In this document: positions 52,947-63,106 of the stretch, piece after piece
Layout: every line of letters begins with the position of its first letter
How positions within the stretch are numbered: position 1 is the first letter of the stretch
NCBI GenBank assembly: GCA_019918135.1
Contig: WBZZ01001253.1
Coordinates: forward strand, 67,501-131,500
Reading direction: 5' to 3'
DNA: 64,000 nt
From: Paulinella micropora
Lineage: Eukaryota > Cercozoa > Imbricatea > Euglyphida > Paulinellidae
Notes under the pieces: generated by a model
Databases searched by the model: none
Told to the model about the DNA's origin: nothing
The model's input: only the letters and a program-made list of their open reading frames with translations
Position numbers and translations under genes: made by a program

Positions 52947-53751
52947 CTTTCAACAGATTGAAGAATGAATTAAATAAACTAAAGTAATTAGTTTCACGAT
53001 AAACAAGCAATGTCATAACTATTCCCAAACCATTAAGATTAATTGCTTGGTCGTTTTCGTCCGTCAAGTAAAACCTGAATACATTGTTTGAATTAGCGGA
53101 CAATGTTTTCCCGTATTCACTTCCAGAGCCGTCATAAATGACAGAACCGAAAGGAATTTCGTTGGCTGTGTATTTTTCCTACAGCACATGATTATCACCT
53201 TCATTCACCAAATCCGATTGAAGATACAGAGTTTTTTCACCAGTTAAAATAATTACATTTGGCGATTTAATAAAATCATTAGCAAAGAAATATGTTGAAT
53301 TTCTATCAAAACCCATTACCTCATGAATACGAGTATCACCATCAAATATAAACCGCGGTTGAATACCTACGTTATTTGACACACTGAATGTTAATTTGCC
53401 ATCCTCCGCTTCTGTGTTTGTATTGTTGCTTGAGACTACATAAGTATAATCATTCGGACTTTCTGCCGTCAGTATCTCAGATAGTTTATTTTTTAAGTTG
53501 TTCATTGTGTAGTTTCCTTCAGGTATCGTAATTAAAGCCTCATACCCGTCTTCGGATAATGTAAAAGTATTATATGGAGAGGCACCTGAATAATAAGATT
53601 TCGGAACATAGATATGAAGAATTTTACAATGTGTGGGATTGTCTAGACCCTTCATATTGACTTCGTGTGTAAAGTCGCTGTCTGTCCCCGTTATTCTATT
53701 TTTACTATTTATGTAATAGATACCAGAACTTCTTCCTCCCTTGTATTCCAT
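52947..53751 (-). CDS. Minor capsid (penton-like) protein (element B, broken)
   Basis: N-terminus GIYYINSKNRITGTDSDFTHEV, then CKILHIYVPKSYYSG, TIPEGNYTMNNLKNKLSEIL and GIQPRFIFDG. This is the pattern of Polinton and Polinton-like virus penton proteins (single jelly-roll, vertex of the capsid). The downstream part has FRFYLTDEN. It is broken, with about one break. Confidence 0.65.
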
Positions 53752-53827
53752 GATATTTTAGAATTGCGTTTCGTGCTCCGCACTCTCGCTATGGATTCAA
53801 CTTGTTGAATCTATATTCTAAAACATC
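53752..53827. terminator. Intergenic hairpin, family copy 1
   Basis: The arms GATATTTTAGAAT (53752-53764) and ATTCTAAAACATC (53815-53827) pair almost perfectly, with an inner GATTCAAC/GTTGAATC hairpin (53794-53811). It lies directly upstream of the minor capsid start and downstream of the protease gene. The outline is shared with four other copies. Confidence 0.65.
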
Positions 53828-53867
53828 GTTTTTTCTTTTTCAAAAAAATTAATGCTTATTGTAATCC

Positions 53868-55952
53868 TTAAAAGTGCGTAGCCCCCGATGTTTGTTGAAG
53901 ACATAGTCTGAAACAAATATCAAATAAATATCTTTTAAATAAAAGTATCAAAATGACCATACCCATCTGTGCTTTTAATTTTTCCGCTTCGTCTTCTTTT
54001 AAGTCTGTATAGCCACTAGCAAATTTAAATCGCACTCCTTTTGCTCGCTCTAAAAGAAACCGCATTGAGTGCCATCCACATGTGTCGCTCGTATCAGATT
54101 GTTGTTTTACTTGATTGACCTTCATCAATAAATAACTATCTGGGTGGCTTTTATCTATTAGTTGTTTCATTTGTTGTTGAAAGTCTTCAGTCGGTTGATA
54201 TTCAGCCAAAGGGTCATACACTTCAACACTCCTGTCTTTATCCAGACTTACCCATATTGCAATCCAATGAGACCCCGCTTGTTTGTGATTGTCCAAATTC
54301 ATAATAAATCCATATCGCTTTCTTTTTTCTGGATTTAGTTTGTAGATTTCATCACTGGCTATCGCTCCGAGATACCATCCATATTTTTTCATTATCTTGT
54401 CTATTTCATAAGTCATTAGTCCCCGCCCCTCACCCTCTTGCTGTGGTTGCTCTTGCTGTTGCTCGTCTGTCTGTGGTTGCTCTTGTGTCTGCGCGACACT
54501 CGGTGGCATGGTTTGGTCTGGCGGTGTAGTCGTATCTGTTGCCGGCTCTGGTGGCAGGGGTAGCGGTGTCTCCGCGATGAGTGGCTTTGCCACGATGTTC
54601 TGCTCCGCAGAACTTGTTCTCGGGGGTAGCGGTTGGGGCATTCCCTCGTCAATATTCAAATCATTTGAAACTTGTTTATCAACATTTGGGGCTATTGTCA
54701 TTTTGTTCGTTCGAGTATTTACAAAGTCCTTTTTATTCATTGTGTGTTTCCAATCTTTGCGGGATAAATATTTTTTAATTATTTTTATTGAAAATACCTT
54801 ATCAATTAATTCTTCTAATGTCTTCGCTCCACTACCTTTTTGCTCACTAGTGCCCATATAATCTTCATATCTAGCATAATCTGCTACTTTTCTTTTTACG
54901 TTTTCCACCTCACTTCCAACATCAATATTAAACCTTTTAATCATGTTAATAATCCACTTTGAAGTGTCTTTGTAATTTAATTTGTTATGACCGTCATTAT
55001 CTAGTCTCTTTTTTAAAGCCTGTGCTAACTCTTTTATGGTAATGGTTGGGTGATAAGTTTTTGAAAATCCAGAGATTAAAAATTGATTAATTTGTAAATT
55101 TTCAAGATGCTTACCCTTTTCTTCCGCTTTCTTTTTTTCCTTTTCAAGTTTTTCTTTATATTCTTCTGCTAAGTTTTTCTGTTCTTCTAAAGATGTCGCT
55201 GTGGCTATAGCCATCTGAATATCTTGACTGGCTTTTTGTAAGTCTTTGAGACTCATCTTTTTAATGAATTTATCTGTATATCCTGCTAATTTCAGTGTTT
55301 CAATATCTTTCTGCTTTTGCTTTTTTTCTTCCTCATATTGCTCTTTCGTTTTCAATGGTGCTTCATCTCCTAAATTAGGTAAGGCTGGTGCTTGGGGTGG
55401 TGCTCCTAATGGCGGTGCTTGTGGCGGTGCTCCAAATTGTGGCGGTGCTTGTGGTTGTCCCTGCTGTGGTGGCATAATATATTGATATTGTGGTGGCGGT
55501 GGTAATGCTTGTATCCTATTTTTTCTGTCTTCTTCATATTTTACATCATCTATGAGTTTTTGCTCCCTTCTTAGTTCTCTGTCTTTTTGTTCTTGTCGTT
55601 CCTTGATATCTTCCATGTCTTTTCGGTGTTGCCTCTTCTTTTCTTCTTCAGCATCATCTCGTGCTTTTTTCTCTTTTTGGTCAATCTCATCAATCTTTTC
55701 GTATTTCTCCTTTCTGAGTTTGTCTAAGTGGTCATTAATGGCGGTTCTAGTATTTTGCTCAATCTCCGACAAACTCTGGACTTTTCTTAAGTCTTCTTTC
55801 TTCGTTCTTGCCCGCTTTGCTTTTGGTCTTTTACCGAAATTAAGATAATATTTTTTACCCTTCTGGATAATATACGGCTTCCCGCTTTTATTCCTATAAA
55901 CCCGCGAGGGTCTTAATTTCTGTTTCTTTGTTTTTTTGGTTTTAGCAACCAT
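53868..55952 (-). CDS. Ulp1/adenain-like cysteine protease fused to a long coiled-coil region (element B)
   Basis: 694 residues. The basic N-terminus (KTKKTKKQKLRPSRVYRNKSGK) is followed by charged coiled coils (residues about 60-150 and 210-300), a Pro/Gln-rich linker (PPQFGAPPQAPP) and a second Pro/Gln-rich linker near 470-510. The C-terminal domain has His in GSHWIAIW (about 561), Asp in VYDPL (about 580), and Gln and Cys in QSDTSDTCGWH (about 620-626), the H-D-Q-C set of adenovirus-type/Ulp1 proteases that mature capsid proteins. Polinton proteases are normally about 200 residues, so the fusion is unusual. The last residues overlap an intergenic-type hairpin. The gene looks whole. Confidence 0.8.
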   Translation of the reverse strand: MVAKTKKTKKQKLRPSRVYRNKSGKPYIIQKGKKYYLNFGKRPKAKRARTKKEDLRKVQSLSEIEQNTRTAINDHLDKLRKEKYEKIDEIDQKEKKARDDAEEEKKRQHRKDMEDIKERQEQKDRELRREQKLIDDVKYEEDRKNRIQALPPPPQYQYIMPPQQGQPQAPPQFGAPPQAPPLGAPPQAPALPNLGDEAPLKTKEQYEEEKKQKQKDIETLKLAGYTDKFIKKMSLKDLQKASQDIQMAIATATSLEEQKNLAEEYKEKLEKEKKKAEEKGKHLENLQINQFLISGFSKTYHPTITIKELAQALKKRLDNDGHNKLNYKDTSKWIINMIKRFNIDVGSEVENVKRKVADYARYEDYMGTSEQKGSGAKTLEELIDKVFSIKIIKKYLSRKDWKHTMNKKDFVNTRTNKMTIAPNVDKQVSNDLNIDEGMPQPLPPRTSSAEQNIVAKPLIAETPLPLPPEPATDTTTPPDQTMPPSVAQTQEQPQTDEQQQEQPQQEGEGRGLMTYEIDKIMKKYGWYLGAIASDEIYKLNPEKRKRYGFIMNLDNHKQAGSHWIAIWVSLDKDRSVEVYDPLAEYQPTEDFQQQMKQLIDKSHPDSYLLMKVNQVKQQSDTSDTCGWHSMRFLLERAKGVRFKFASGYTDLKEDEAEKLKAQMGMVILILLFKRYLFDICFRLCLQQTSGATHF
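53887..53921. terminator. Hairpin, family copy 2
   Basis: GATGTTTGTT (53887-53896) pairs with AACAAATATC (53912-53921). It has the same outer bases as the other family members and a different inner stem. It overlaps the 3' end of the protease gene. Confidence 0.55.
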
Positions 55953-56004
55953 CGTATATTTTAAACAAAAAATATTTCCGCATAATTTCTAAACAAAATA
56001 TCTT

Positions 56005-56331
56005 TTAAAATTTGAGTGCTCCACGTCCTCTCTGCTTACCATACCCCAGTCTTGATGCTACAGCACCAACACTACCTGCGTAAGGCACCCCGACACTACT
56101 TAATGCTCCCGCAGTCCTTGAGATTAACTTATTACCGCGAAGAAATTTATCAACGGCAAAGACCGTTTTGCCAACTTTTTGCCAGTTGATTTTACCACCT
56201 GCTTGTCCCTTGCCTCCTTGCTTCTTCTTGCGACCAGTCTTCTTTTTACCTCCAGCCATGTTGGTGCTTGAGTTAATAGTTCGTTTGCCGATTGTTGGAA
56301 TGACTTCAACACGAGTTGTTTTAACTACCAT
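56005..56331 (-). CDS. Small basic Gly/Lys-rich protein (element B)
   Basis: 108 residues: a basic block GGKKKTGRKKKQGGKGQAGGK, then a helical, hydrophobic region (VGKTVFAVDKFLRGNKLISRTAGALSSVGVPYAGSVGAVASRLG). The composition suggests a genome-condensing core protein or a membrane-active virion peptide, such as those encoded near the protease in Polintons. It sits between protease and ATPase genes. No confident family. Confidence 0.5.
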   Translation of the reverse strand: MVVKTTRVEVIPTIGKRTINSSTNMAGGKKKTGRKKKQGGKGQAGGKINWQKVGKTVFAVDKFLRGNKLISRTAGALSSVGVPYAGSVGAVASRLGYGKQRGRGALKF

Positions 56332-56446
56332 AAAAGATAGATGAATATATAATACAGAAAAAATAATTATTTAAGATATTTTATTCTGACTTCGTCATCA
56401 TAAAACATCGTTTTTTTTTTTTTTTTTTTTTGCTTTAGTGGTTTCC

Positions 56447-56499
56447 GATGTTTGAGAATAAATGAGAGTGCGTAGCACGAAGTGAAATTCTCAAATATC
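56447..56499. terminator. Intergenic hairpin, family copy 3 (inverted)
   Basis: GATGTTTGAGAAT (56447-56459) pairs with ATTCTCAAATATC (56487-56499), with an inner GTGC-GTA-GCAC tip. The inner part is the reverse complement of copy 4, so the ATPase gene is bracketed by inverted copies. The hairpin ends four bases from the ATPase stop codon. Confidence 0.7.
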
Positions 56500-56502
56500 A
56501 TT

Positions 56503-57321
56503 TTACTTCAACCGATAAGCAAAGTTTTTTCTTAATTCATCATCAACACTTGAGACATAAAGAAAATTAAATTGTTCCTTTGTTGCTTCGTGATACTTTT
56601 GAAGAAAGTAATCAAAGTCAAAAGATAAGTCTAAGTGTTTATACACGAGTTCCATTTTGTCCTGAGATTGCCCCGGAAAGATTAATAAATAATCTAACTG
56701 CTTAATTGCTTCTGGCCGCAGGTCGTTCAGATACTGGCTTGACATAATCACCTTACTTTTATAGTGTCTGTTCTTTTTTAACAAATCACTTACGGACTTG
56801 TCTCTTAATCCACTCCCTAAATCGTCCAAAACAAAAACTACCTCTGGAGATATATATTTACTCTGCCTTTCTTTTGCCTCCTTTATCTGTTTCTTTTTTT
56901 CTTCTTTTCCGAAATAAAGAAATTGTGGCTTTTCTATTTCTTCTTTGTCTTGTTTTACTTCTCCTTCGTGTTGCTCGTCATGTCTGTTCAGTTTGTCTAA
57001 CTCATAATCAATAACATTTACACCATCTGATTTAAGAAAGGTATATATTGCCATCGGGTTGCCTCTGTTCTTAAAGTGCTTTACCATTGCTTTATAAATG
57101 TAGTCCTTGTGTATCGTTGAAGCAATAATGACAATACGGGTTTTTCTGTCTGTAGTCCGTTTCAGTATTTCAAAGAGTGCTGTCGTCTTACCGCTCTTCT
57201 TACGGGCAAGCAAAAATATGTTAGCATACGGCTCATTGAATAATTTATAACCTTTTGCTTTTTTATCTCCGTTTCCATCCTGCTTCACAGGCTTCACCTT
57301 GACATTGTTAATCTTCTCCAT
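56503..57321 (-). CDS. Packaging ATPase, FtsK/HerA (A32-like) family (element B)
   Basis: 272 residues, whole. Walker A at about residues 36-44 (LLARKKSGKTT), Walker B at about 163-170 (VVFVLDDLG), then KVIMSSQYLNDL. It is a genome-packaging motor of the Polinton and large-DNA-virus type. It is flanked by two inverted hairpins, 56447-56499 and 57322-57375. Confidence 0.85.
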   Translation of the reverse strand: MEKINNVKVKPVKQDGNGDKKAKGYKLFNEPYANIFLLARKKSGKTTALFEILKRTTDRKTRIVIIASTIHKDYIYKAMVKHFKNRGNPMAIYTFLKSDGVNVIDYELDKLNRHDEQHEGEVKQDKEEIEKPQFLYFGKEEKKKQIKEAKERQSKYISPEVVFVLDDLGSGLRDKSVSDLLKKNRHYKSKVIMSSQYLNDLRPEAIKQLDYLLIFPGQSQDKMELVYKHLDLSFDFDYFLQKYHEATKEQFNFLYVSSVDDELRKNFAYRLK

Positions 57322-57375
57322 GATATTTTAGAATTGCGCTTCGTGCTGTCGCACTCTCTCTTATTCTAAAACATC
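57322..57375. terminator. Intergenic hairpin, family copy 4
   Basis: GATATTTTAGAAT (57322-57334) pairs with ATTCTAAAACATC (57363-57375), with tip GTGC-TGTC-GCAC. It abuts the ATPase start codon. It is nearly identical in sequence to copy 1 in its outer arms. Confidence 0.7.
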
Positions 57376-57410
57376 GTTTTTTCTTTATGGTTTAAAATAA
57401 ATCGGTGTTC

Positions 57411-57467
57411 GATGTTTATCAACAAACGGGAGTTGCGGTAGCAACGAGAGTGTAGTTGATAAATATC
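57411..57467. terminator. Intergenic hairpin, family copy 5
   Basis: GATGTTTATCAAC (57411-57423) pairs with GTTGATAAATATC (57455-57467), with an inner GTTGC-GGTA-GCAAC stem. The inner parts of both arms differ from other copies but still pair (covariation). It ends just before the stop codon of the next gene. Confidence 0.7.
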
Positions 57468-57471
57468 ATTA

Positions 57472-57834
57472 TTATCCCAAGAACTCAAGGCACACAACAA
57501 TTCTTCCCGCTAAATTTCCTGTGTCAATATTTCCGCTGTCAGTTTCAAGGACTTTAAATTTATATTGGCCGTCTGTCCATCCTACAACACCCAAATTATA
57601 ACCGAGATTTGAAATGTTTGCTGTGGTGCTATCCGCAAATGTTCCAATAATTCCAATTCTATCCATGTAAAGAATTCTGGTTTTTGTCTCTGTCTGGTCG
57701 TTCATATAGTGGATAAATTTTACATTCATTTTGGTGGGTGTGAATGACATTTGGATATTTTTATTAAATGTTTTGCTTCCTCCAGCAAAATCATTGCTCA
57801 GAAAAATAATCTTTTGGTATTTGAACTCACTCAT
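57472..57834 (-). CDS. Small beta-rich hypothetical protein (element B)
   Basis: 120 residues, beta-strand-like (NIQMSFTPTKMNVKFIHYMND, GRIVVCLEFLG). It may be a small capsid-associated or fibre-base protein. It shares a 27-bp divergent promoter region with the Cys-rich gene at 57862. No family was recognised. Confidence 0.5.
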   Translation of the reverse strand: MSEFKYQKIIFLSNDFAGGSKTFNKNIQMSFTPTKMNVKFIHYMNDQTETKTRILYMDRIGIIGTFADSTTANISNLGYNLGVVGWTDGQYKFKVLETDSGNIDTGNLAGRIVVCLEFLG

Positions 57835-57861
57835 AAATTATATAATATATGATATAAAAAA
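57835..57861. promoter_or_regulatory. Divergent promoter with TATATA box
   Basis: 27 bp between two divergent start codons contain ATTATATAATATATGATATA, giving a TATATA-type box for each direction. Confidence 0.5.
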
Positions 57862-58113
57862 ATGATTTTAATATTCTTGTTTATGTGGTCTGTGTTAGGT
57901 CGGACTGCCTGCGACTTTTACTCACGGATAAGCGATAAAAAAAATGAAAGTTGTGTTTATTGTATTCAAAAAGGAATAGAAACTAAATTTAAATGTGTGT
58001 ATAAGCCAATGTCAGATTGGTGTATTAGTTTTGATGAAGCCATTCCTTTAATGTGTTTGGGTAGTGATGCTTCTTGGTATAAAATACACTTATACGAGTG
58101 CTCACTTCTTTGA
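57862..58113 (+). CDS. Cys-rich secreted small protein (element B)
   Basis: 83 residues. A signal-peptide-like start (MILIFLFMWSVLGRTACDFY) precedes a domain with six conserved Cys: ESCVYC, FKCV, WCISFDEAIPLMC and HLYEC. It is homologous to 11731-12000 of element A. It is convergent with, and overlaps, the membrane-protein gene at 58102-58440. Confidence 0.7.
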   Translation: MILIFLFMWSVLGRTACDFYSRISDKKNESCVYCIQKGIETKFKCVYKPMSDWCISFDEAIPLMCLGSDASWYKIHLYECSLL

Positions 58114-58440
58114 AGAAGGTGATGGAAGGCAAATGCCAATCAATAGTGTTAGGATTCCGACATAAGTATTAGCAACCTCACAAGGCAAGTTCTTTTCAGA
58201 TAGCCTGACGATACAAAGGGTTATAATGGAGATAATGATACCCATTTGAAATAAGTATTTAATAAGTCGGCTGTCTGTCGGTCTGTTTGTTATACAACAA
58301 CAATTCCAGTTATCTTCCAATTCGCGCTCTACTTTTTTTTCCTCATTCTTCAATGAAATGTCTAAAACACGATTTTTTATTTCTGGAGTTAGTTCGCCGT
58401 CTATTTCAATGACTGGCGGTGGGGGGTGTAATCTAGGCAT
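58102..58440 (-). CDS. Small membrane protein (element B)
   Basis: 112 residues starting MPRLHPPPPVIEIDGELTPE, with a NCCC patch and hydrophobic segments near residues 68-84 and 92-108. It is nearly identical in layout to 11373-11729 of element A. The start codon overlaps the end of the fibre gene. Confidence 0.75.
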   Translation of the reverse strand: MPRLHPPPPVIEIDGELTPEIKNRVLDISLKNEEKKVERELEDNWNCCCITNRPTDSRLIKYLFQMGIIISIITLCIVRLSEKNLPCEVANTYVGILTLLIGICLPSPSSKK

Positions 58441-61400
58441 TGGGAGGAAACACCACTGCTCGTACTTCTGCTAGTTGGTTTGCTTGGTCTTGTAATATAT
58501 TAAGTAAAGTTTTATTTTCTTTTTCTAAATTAACTACTTTCTCCGATAAATGTTGAAAAGCACTGACTAATATCGGTATAAAATCTGTATATGTTATGCC
58601 TTCAAGGTAGCCGTCTCCATCTTCGCTTTCATTCCACTTTCAGATACAAACTCAGGAAATACTTTTTTTACTTCGTCCGCAATAAATCCGTGGCCTTTTT
58701 TTTCTTTCTTTTCGTCTGATTTCCAATAATATGAACAACAATTTATCTTCATTAATTTCTCGCAACAATCTCCACATTCTAATGTTTTAATATCTGATTT
58801 TAGCCTCCTGTCCGAGGAGTTTGTCCAAGCACCATTTAGCGGAATATAATTATAACTGCCTGACGGCTCGCTGTTGGTGTTTGAAGTAGTCCAAGCGTGA
58901 AGCAAACCAGTAGAAGAAACAATTACACCATAATTCGTATATCCTCCCGATTTAAAAAATAGTTGTGGGTCGTTAGTATAAGTAGGTCTTTTTCGTATTA
59001 ATAAATTACCGCTGGATGCTGTTGGGATGACTACCTCTCCTGATGTATTAATGTTCATCGCCTCAGTGTAAGATATATTGTTTCCAACCGCTGTTCCTGA
59101 ATTATAATAAAAAGCGAGTTTTACACCTTTTTGAATTAGAAAGTTAGATGACGCAGAAGATGATTTCCAGTTCGTGCCGTCAAAATAAGCATCAAAACTT
59201 AAATTGACATTGTCGTGTGCCCAATTCAATAATTGAAATGTTGGATAAGCATCTGTGGATATTACTGCCTGTAAGTGTGCCCCTCCTATATTACTAGCCG
59301 TTCCGTATAATTCTAATCCGCCTGTCGCCCCATTTGCTGATTTTGTTGAATTGCCTATAATTATTGGACGGCTTACATTTGATACATCTTTAGTTGTTGT
59401 TATTTTATCGCTCGTTGCCAATGTCGTTGTTGTTATCCCCGCATTTGCCGTTATCGCCTTACTCGCTGTTATTGCCTTCGTTGTTAATAAGCCTGATGTG
59501 CTATCAATTGTCATTGCGGTGTTAAATGTTATATTACTTCCTACCGCTACTCCTGATGCATATTGAAAAAGGAGATTAGTGCCTTTGGCTATCATAAAAT
59601 TTGAGGTAGCAGAACTTGACTTATCATTAACTGCTCCGTCCCAATAACAATCAAATTTTAATGATATGTCGCTATGACTATTGTTAATTAATTGAAAACA
59701 AGGATAATTTGGGTCGGCCGTTATAAATGCTTGTATATGTGGTCCTGCTACACCAGATGTCCCGTATAATTCTAATCCCCCCGTGTATGCCGCCAATCCT
59801 CTTGTTGTTCTTCCCAATATTAATGGTTTATCTTGTGCGATCGTTATTTTGTCGCTCGTTGCCAATGTCGTCGTTGATATACCCGCAGTTGAAGTAATTG
59901 TTGTTCCCGTTATTGTTCCGCCATTTGTTATATTGTTTGAGTTCATATCTAAGGCACCATAAAACCGCATACCGCCAGCATTGTTAAAACGGACAATGTC
60001 AGACGAAGCACTTTTATTATCCAAAAGTTTTGAAATATAAAGTCCCGCCCCTTTTACATCAGATGCTACATTCGTGAATACATAACCTCGTTGGTTCGCG
60101 GTTCCACTTGTAGCAGTATTTAGAGTAAATAAGAAATACTGATAATCTCCTGATGTCTGTGAAAAGAATATGTCTCCACCATTTTGGTTTAATATCCTCG
60201 CCCCATTATATGTTATATTTCCGCCATTAGTGATAGTTTGATTATTAAAATCGGCATTGTTCGTTAAAGTTAGATATTTTATCACAGTGCTCGCCCCATT
60301 AAATGTTTTGCTTCCTGTTATGGTTTGGTCTGTTGATAGTTTTACATTTTGCCCGTCCAATGTGTCCGCATACCCTTTTGTCGCTCCGTCCGTTGCTAAT
60401 GTTGGAGTTCCAAGGTTGGCTATTTTGCTGCTATTACAATCTAACCCCGAAGCATTTACCCAACCGACGATCGTCCCGTCAATAATAAAACTTATTTTTT
60501 TCGCAGAAATTTCAAAGTTGTAATATGTTGCTGTTTTCATATCCAAACTAGCAATTGACCCGATATTACTGGTAGAATTGAAAACGATGAATGTGCCCTT
60601 TGTTGTTGAATTGATTGAATTTCCCGTTATTTCAACACCACTGCTATATGTCTTAATTCCTGCTATGGTTTGGTTAGCAGTTAGTTTCACATTTTGCCCG
60701 TCTAATGTATCCACATAACTTTTGTTTGCTCCGTCCGTTGTTGCTGATGGTGTGGCTAAGTTTGTTATTTTGTTGTTATTCAAAGATAGTGTAGTGCCAG
60801 ATGCGGTTATAATTAAAGTATTACCCGAATATAACTCAACATACGACCCCGTTATTTGTATCGGATACCAAGTCGCTGTTGCTGTCTTTTGTGCGGCAAT
60901 CATTCCTATTTTTGTATCAAAGGCTATGCCGATGCCGTCAAAAGTAGTTGGATTGGATGAACCACTGACTTCCAAAGTTGATGTAAATTTTTTATTCCCT
61001 GCTATGGTTTGGTCTCCTGTTAGTTTAACCACCGAAGTATCAAGGGTGGAAACATCAACACCATCAACAAGATTAACATTTGTTATGCTTTGGCTTTTCA
61101 TATCAATCCCCGCACTAGCATTTATTATGTTGCTGAATGTTTTGGTTCCTGCTATGGTTTGGTCTCCTGTTAGTTTGACGACTGCGGTATCAATGGTGGA
61201 TACATCAATACCATCAACATTACCAACATTTGTAATAGCAAAACCACCCATATTTAAACTACCCGTCATAGCCGTTGTGCCGTCTTTTGCTAATTTTATA
61301 TCGGTATATGCTTTCGTTGAAGCATCGCCGTCATAGAATGGTGCTGGAAGTCCGCTGATTGCTGTTGTGCTGTTAAAATGTAAAACATTGCCAGTCAATG

Positions 61401-62478
61401 TCATTCCACCCCCTGTTGTTGGAGCAAAAAGTATGGACGAGCCGACAAAAGATAATGGATAGCCCGTTGCACCACCGGCCTCCGACGAATAGATAGAGCC
61501 CATATTATTGTTGTAATTGAAGAATAACTTACCTGTATTTAATGGATTTGAATCTTTTACGGCCACATAAGTAGTAAATGTTTTATTCCCTGTTATGGTT
61601 TGGTCTCCCGTTAGTTTTACCACAGAACTATCAAGAGCCGAAACATCAATCCCATCAACATTACCGACATTTGAAATAGCAAATCCTTCCATATTTAATC
61701 CGCCCGTCATGTTTGCTGTTCCGTCCAATCTTACGAAAGGAGAGTTTGTGTTTCTCCATTGCCCTGTGCTATAAATGATTAGTTGGTTATCGGCTGGTGT
61801 GCCTGTAATTAACACATCGCTGTGTGTATTAATTGAGCCATCCGCGGACACTTTATCATTATTGTCTTCATGCTCTGATATCCAAGTATCAACATCTTTG
61901 GTATTTAGTAAATTAACTCCCGTTATATTCAAATTACCGCCCATACTAATATTGCCGAATTCATCAACATTTATCGGAAATGTTTTATTTACCCAGTTTA
62001 TTGAGTTATATGTTAGATAACTATTCATCGCCACTGGTGCTGTAATGACTACATCTGTGAGTGTATCAATTGAGCCGATTGTTGTATTTCTCCATTTACC
62101 ATCTACATCATTATATGTTAAGTATTGCCCGACCGTTGGAGCGGATATGTTTGTGTCTATCAAGTTATATAAACTTGTTTGGTGCGGATTGGAAGTATTT
62201 CTTCTGTGTTGAGTTGAGGCTTTGACTTCGTCATTATCCCTTACTCGTTGCTCTGTGTAGTATAAATTTTTTCCTTCTTTTATGTCTGTAGTTGATTTGG
62301 TAGATAATCTTGTGTCAAATCGTAAATCCGTATAGTAGAGGTTCAAAGGGTTTTCATCTTCTGGCACTCTGTCTGTATTCAGACCGACTATGTTTGTGTT
62401 CGTTAAGTCTAAGTTAAGTATGTTTAGACTATCAACCGCCAACTCATTAAGGCCAAGTAATGATTTATATTGGGACAT
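58441..62478 (-). CDS. Long fibre with S74 intramolecular chaperone domain (element B, broken)
   Basis: About 1300 residues. The N-terminus is MSQYKSLLGLNELAVDSLN, then a very repetitive beta-helix or collagen-like-trimer shaft with units such as VVKLTGDQTIAGNKTF and GIDVSTLDTSVV (about eight copies), then TITGTTITST-type units, and a C-terminal S74 domain beginning SSDRRLKSDIKTL at about residue 1222. S74 domains direct trimerisation of phage and viral fibres and are removed by self-cleavage. It is probably the receptor-binding spike of the virion. It is broken, with about one break. Confidence 0.8.
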
Positions 62479-62533
62479 TATATAATTAAATATTTAATTT
62501 TAAAAATACTAAAATATAATAATCTTAGTATAA
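62479..62533. promoter_or_regulatory. Divergent promoter region
   Basis: The 55-bp AT-rich spacer between the fibre start and the gene at 62534 contains TATATAATT beside the minus-strand start and AATATAATAATC before the plus-strand start. Confidence 0.4.
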
Positions 62534-63055
62534 ATGCCGTCTCCCGAAGCAAGTCGTAAGAACTGGGGGAGTGCTGTTGAAGGAATAAAAGCAAAAGCAA
62601 AACAACGAAAGATGGAACATGCCAAAAAGGTTTTGGAACAATACCGAAATGCGGTTAAAAGTGAAGACGAAGATATGGAACAAAAAATAGCAGAGATAGA
62701 AAATAAGAATGTGGCGAGCGATATTGTTAATGAAAAAGACCAAGATGACACGCCCGAGCAAAGCAGTGATAGTGAGGATGAGGTTGATTTTACTGACTTG
62801 ATTGCGGAAAAGATGGCTAAGATGAAAATCAAGAGAGCGAAGGTAGAGAGTAAGAGAGAAAAGAAGAAGAGTAAGAAGCCTGAGCCTGAGAGTGAAGAAA
62901 GTGAAAGTGAGAGTAGTGAAGAAGAAGAACCGAAGCCAAAGAAAGGCAAAGGTAAGAAGTCAAGTAGTGTGAGTGTAAAAGTATATAATCAATCTTCTGG
63001 TGGTGCTAAGAAAGAAAAAAATAATGATGTTGAAAAATGTTTCTTAAAATTCTAA
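62534..63055 (+). CDS. Highly charged hypothetical protein (element B)
   Basis: 173 residues, mostly Lys/Glu/Ser: helical N-terminal half (AVEGIKAKAKQRKMEHAKKVLEQYRNA) and a low-complexity tail (EPESEESESESSEEEEPKPKKGKGKK). It probably binds nucleic acid or is disordered. No family. Confidence 0.5.
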   Translation: MPSPEASRKNWGSAVEGIKAKAKQRKMEHAKKVLEQYRNAVKSEDEDMEQKIAEIENKNVASDIVNEKDQDDTPEQSSDSEDEVDFTDLIAEKMAKMKIKRAKVESKREKKKSKKPEPESEESESESSEEEEPKPKKGKGKKSSSVSVKVYNQSSGGAKKEKNNDVEKCFLKF

Positions 63056-63106
63056 AGTCCAAATGTAAATAAAAAGAAAAACGATGAAGTCGTCTTTCAA
63101 ATATCA

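Noticed and set aside
62509-62949. Minus-strand Ser/Leu/Phe-rich open frame
   Set aside because: It is the antisense shadow of the Lys/Glu/Ser-rich gene at 62534-63055.
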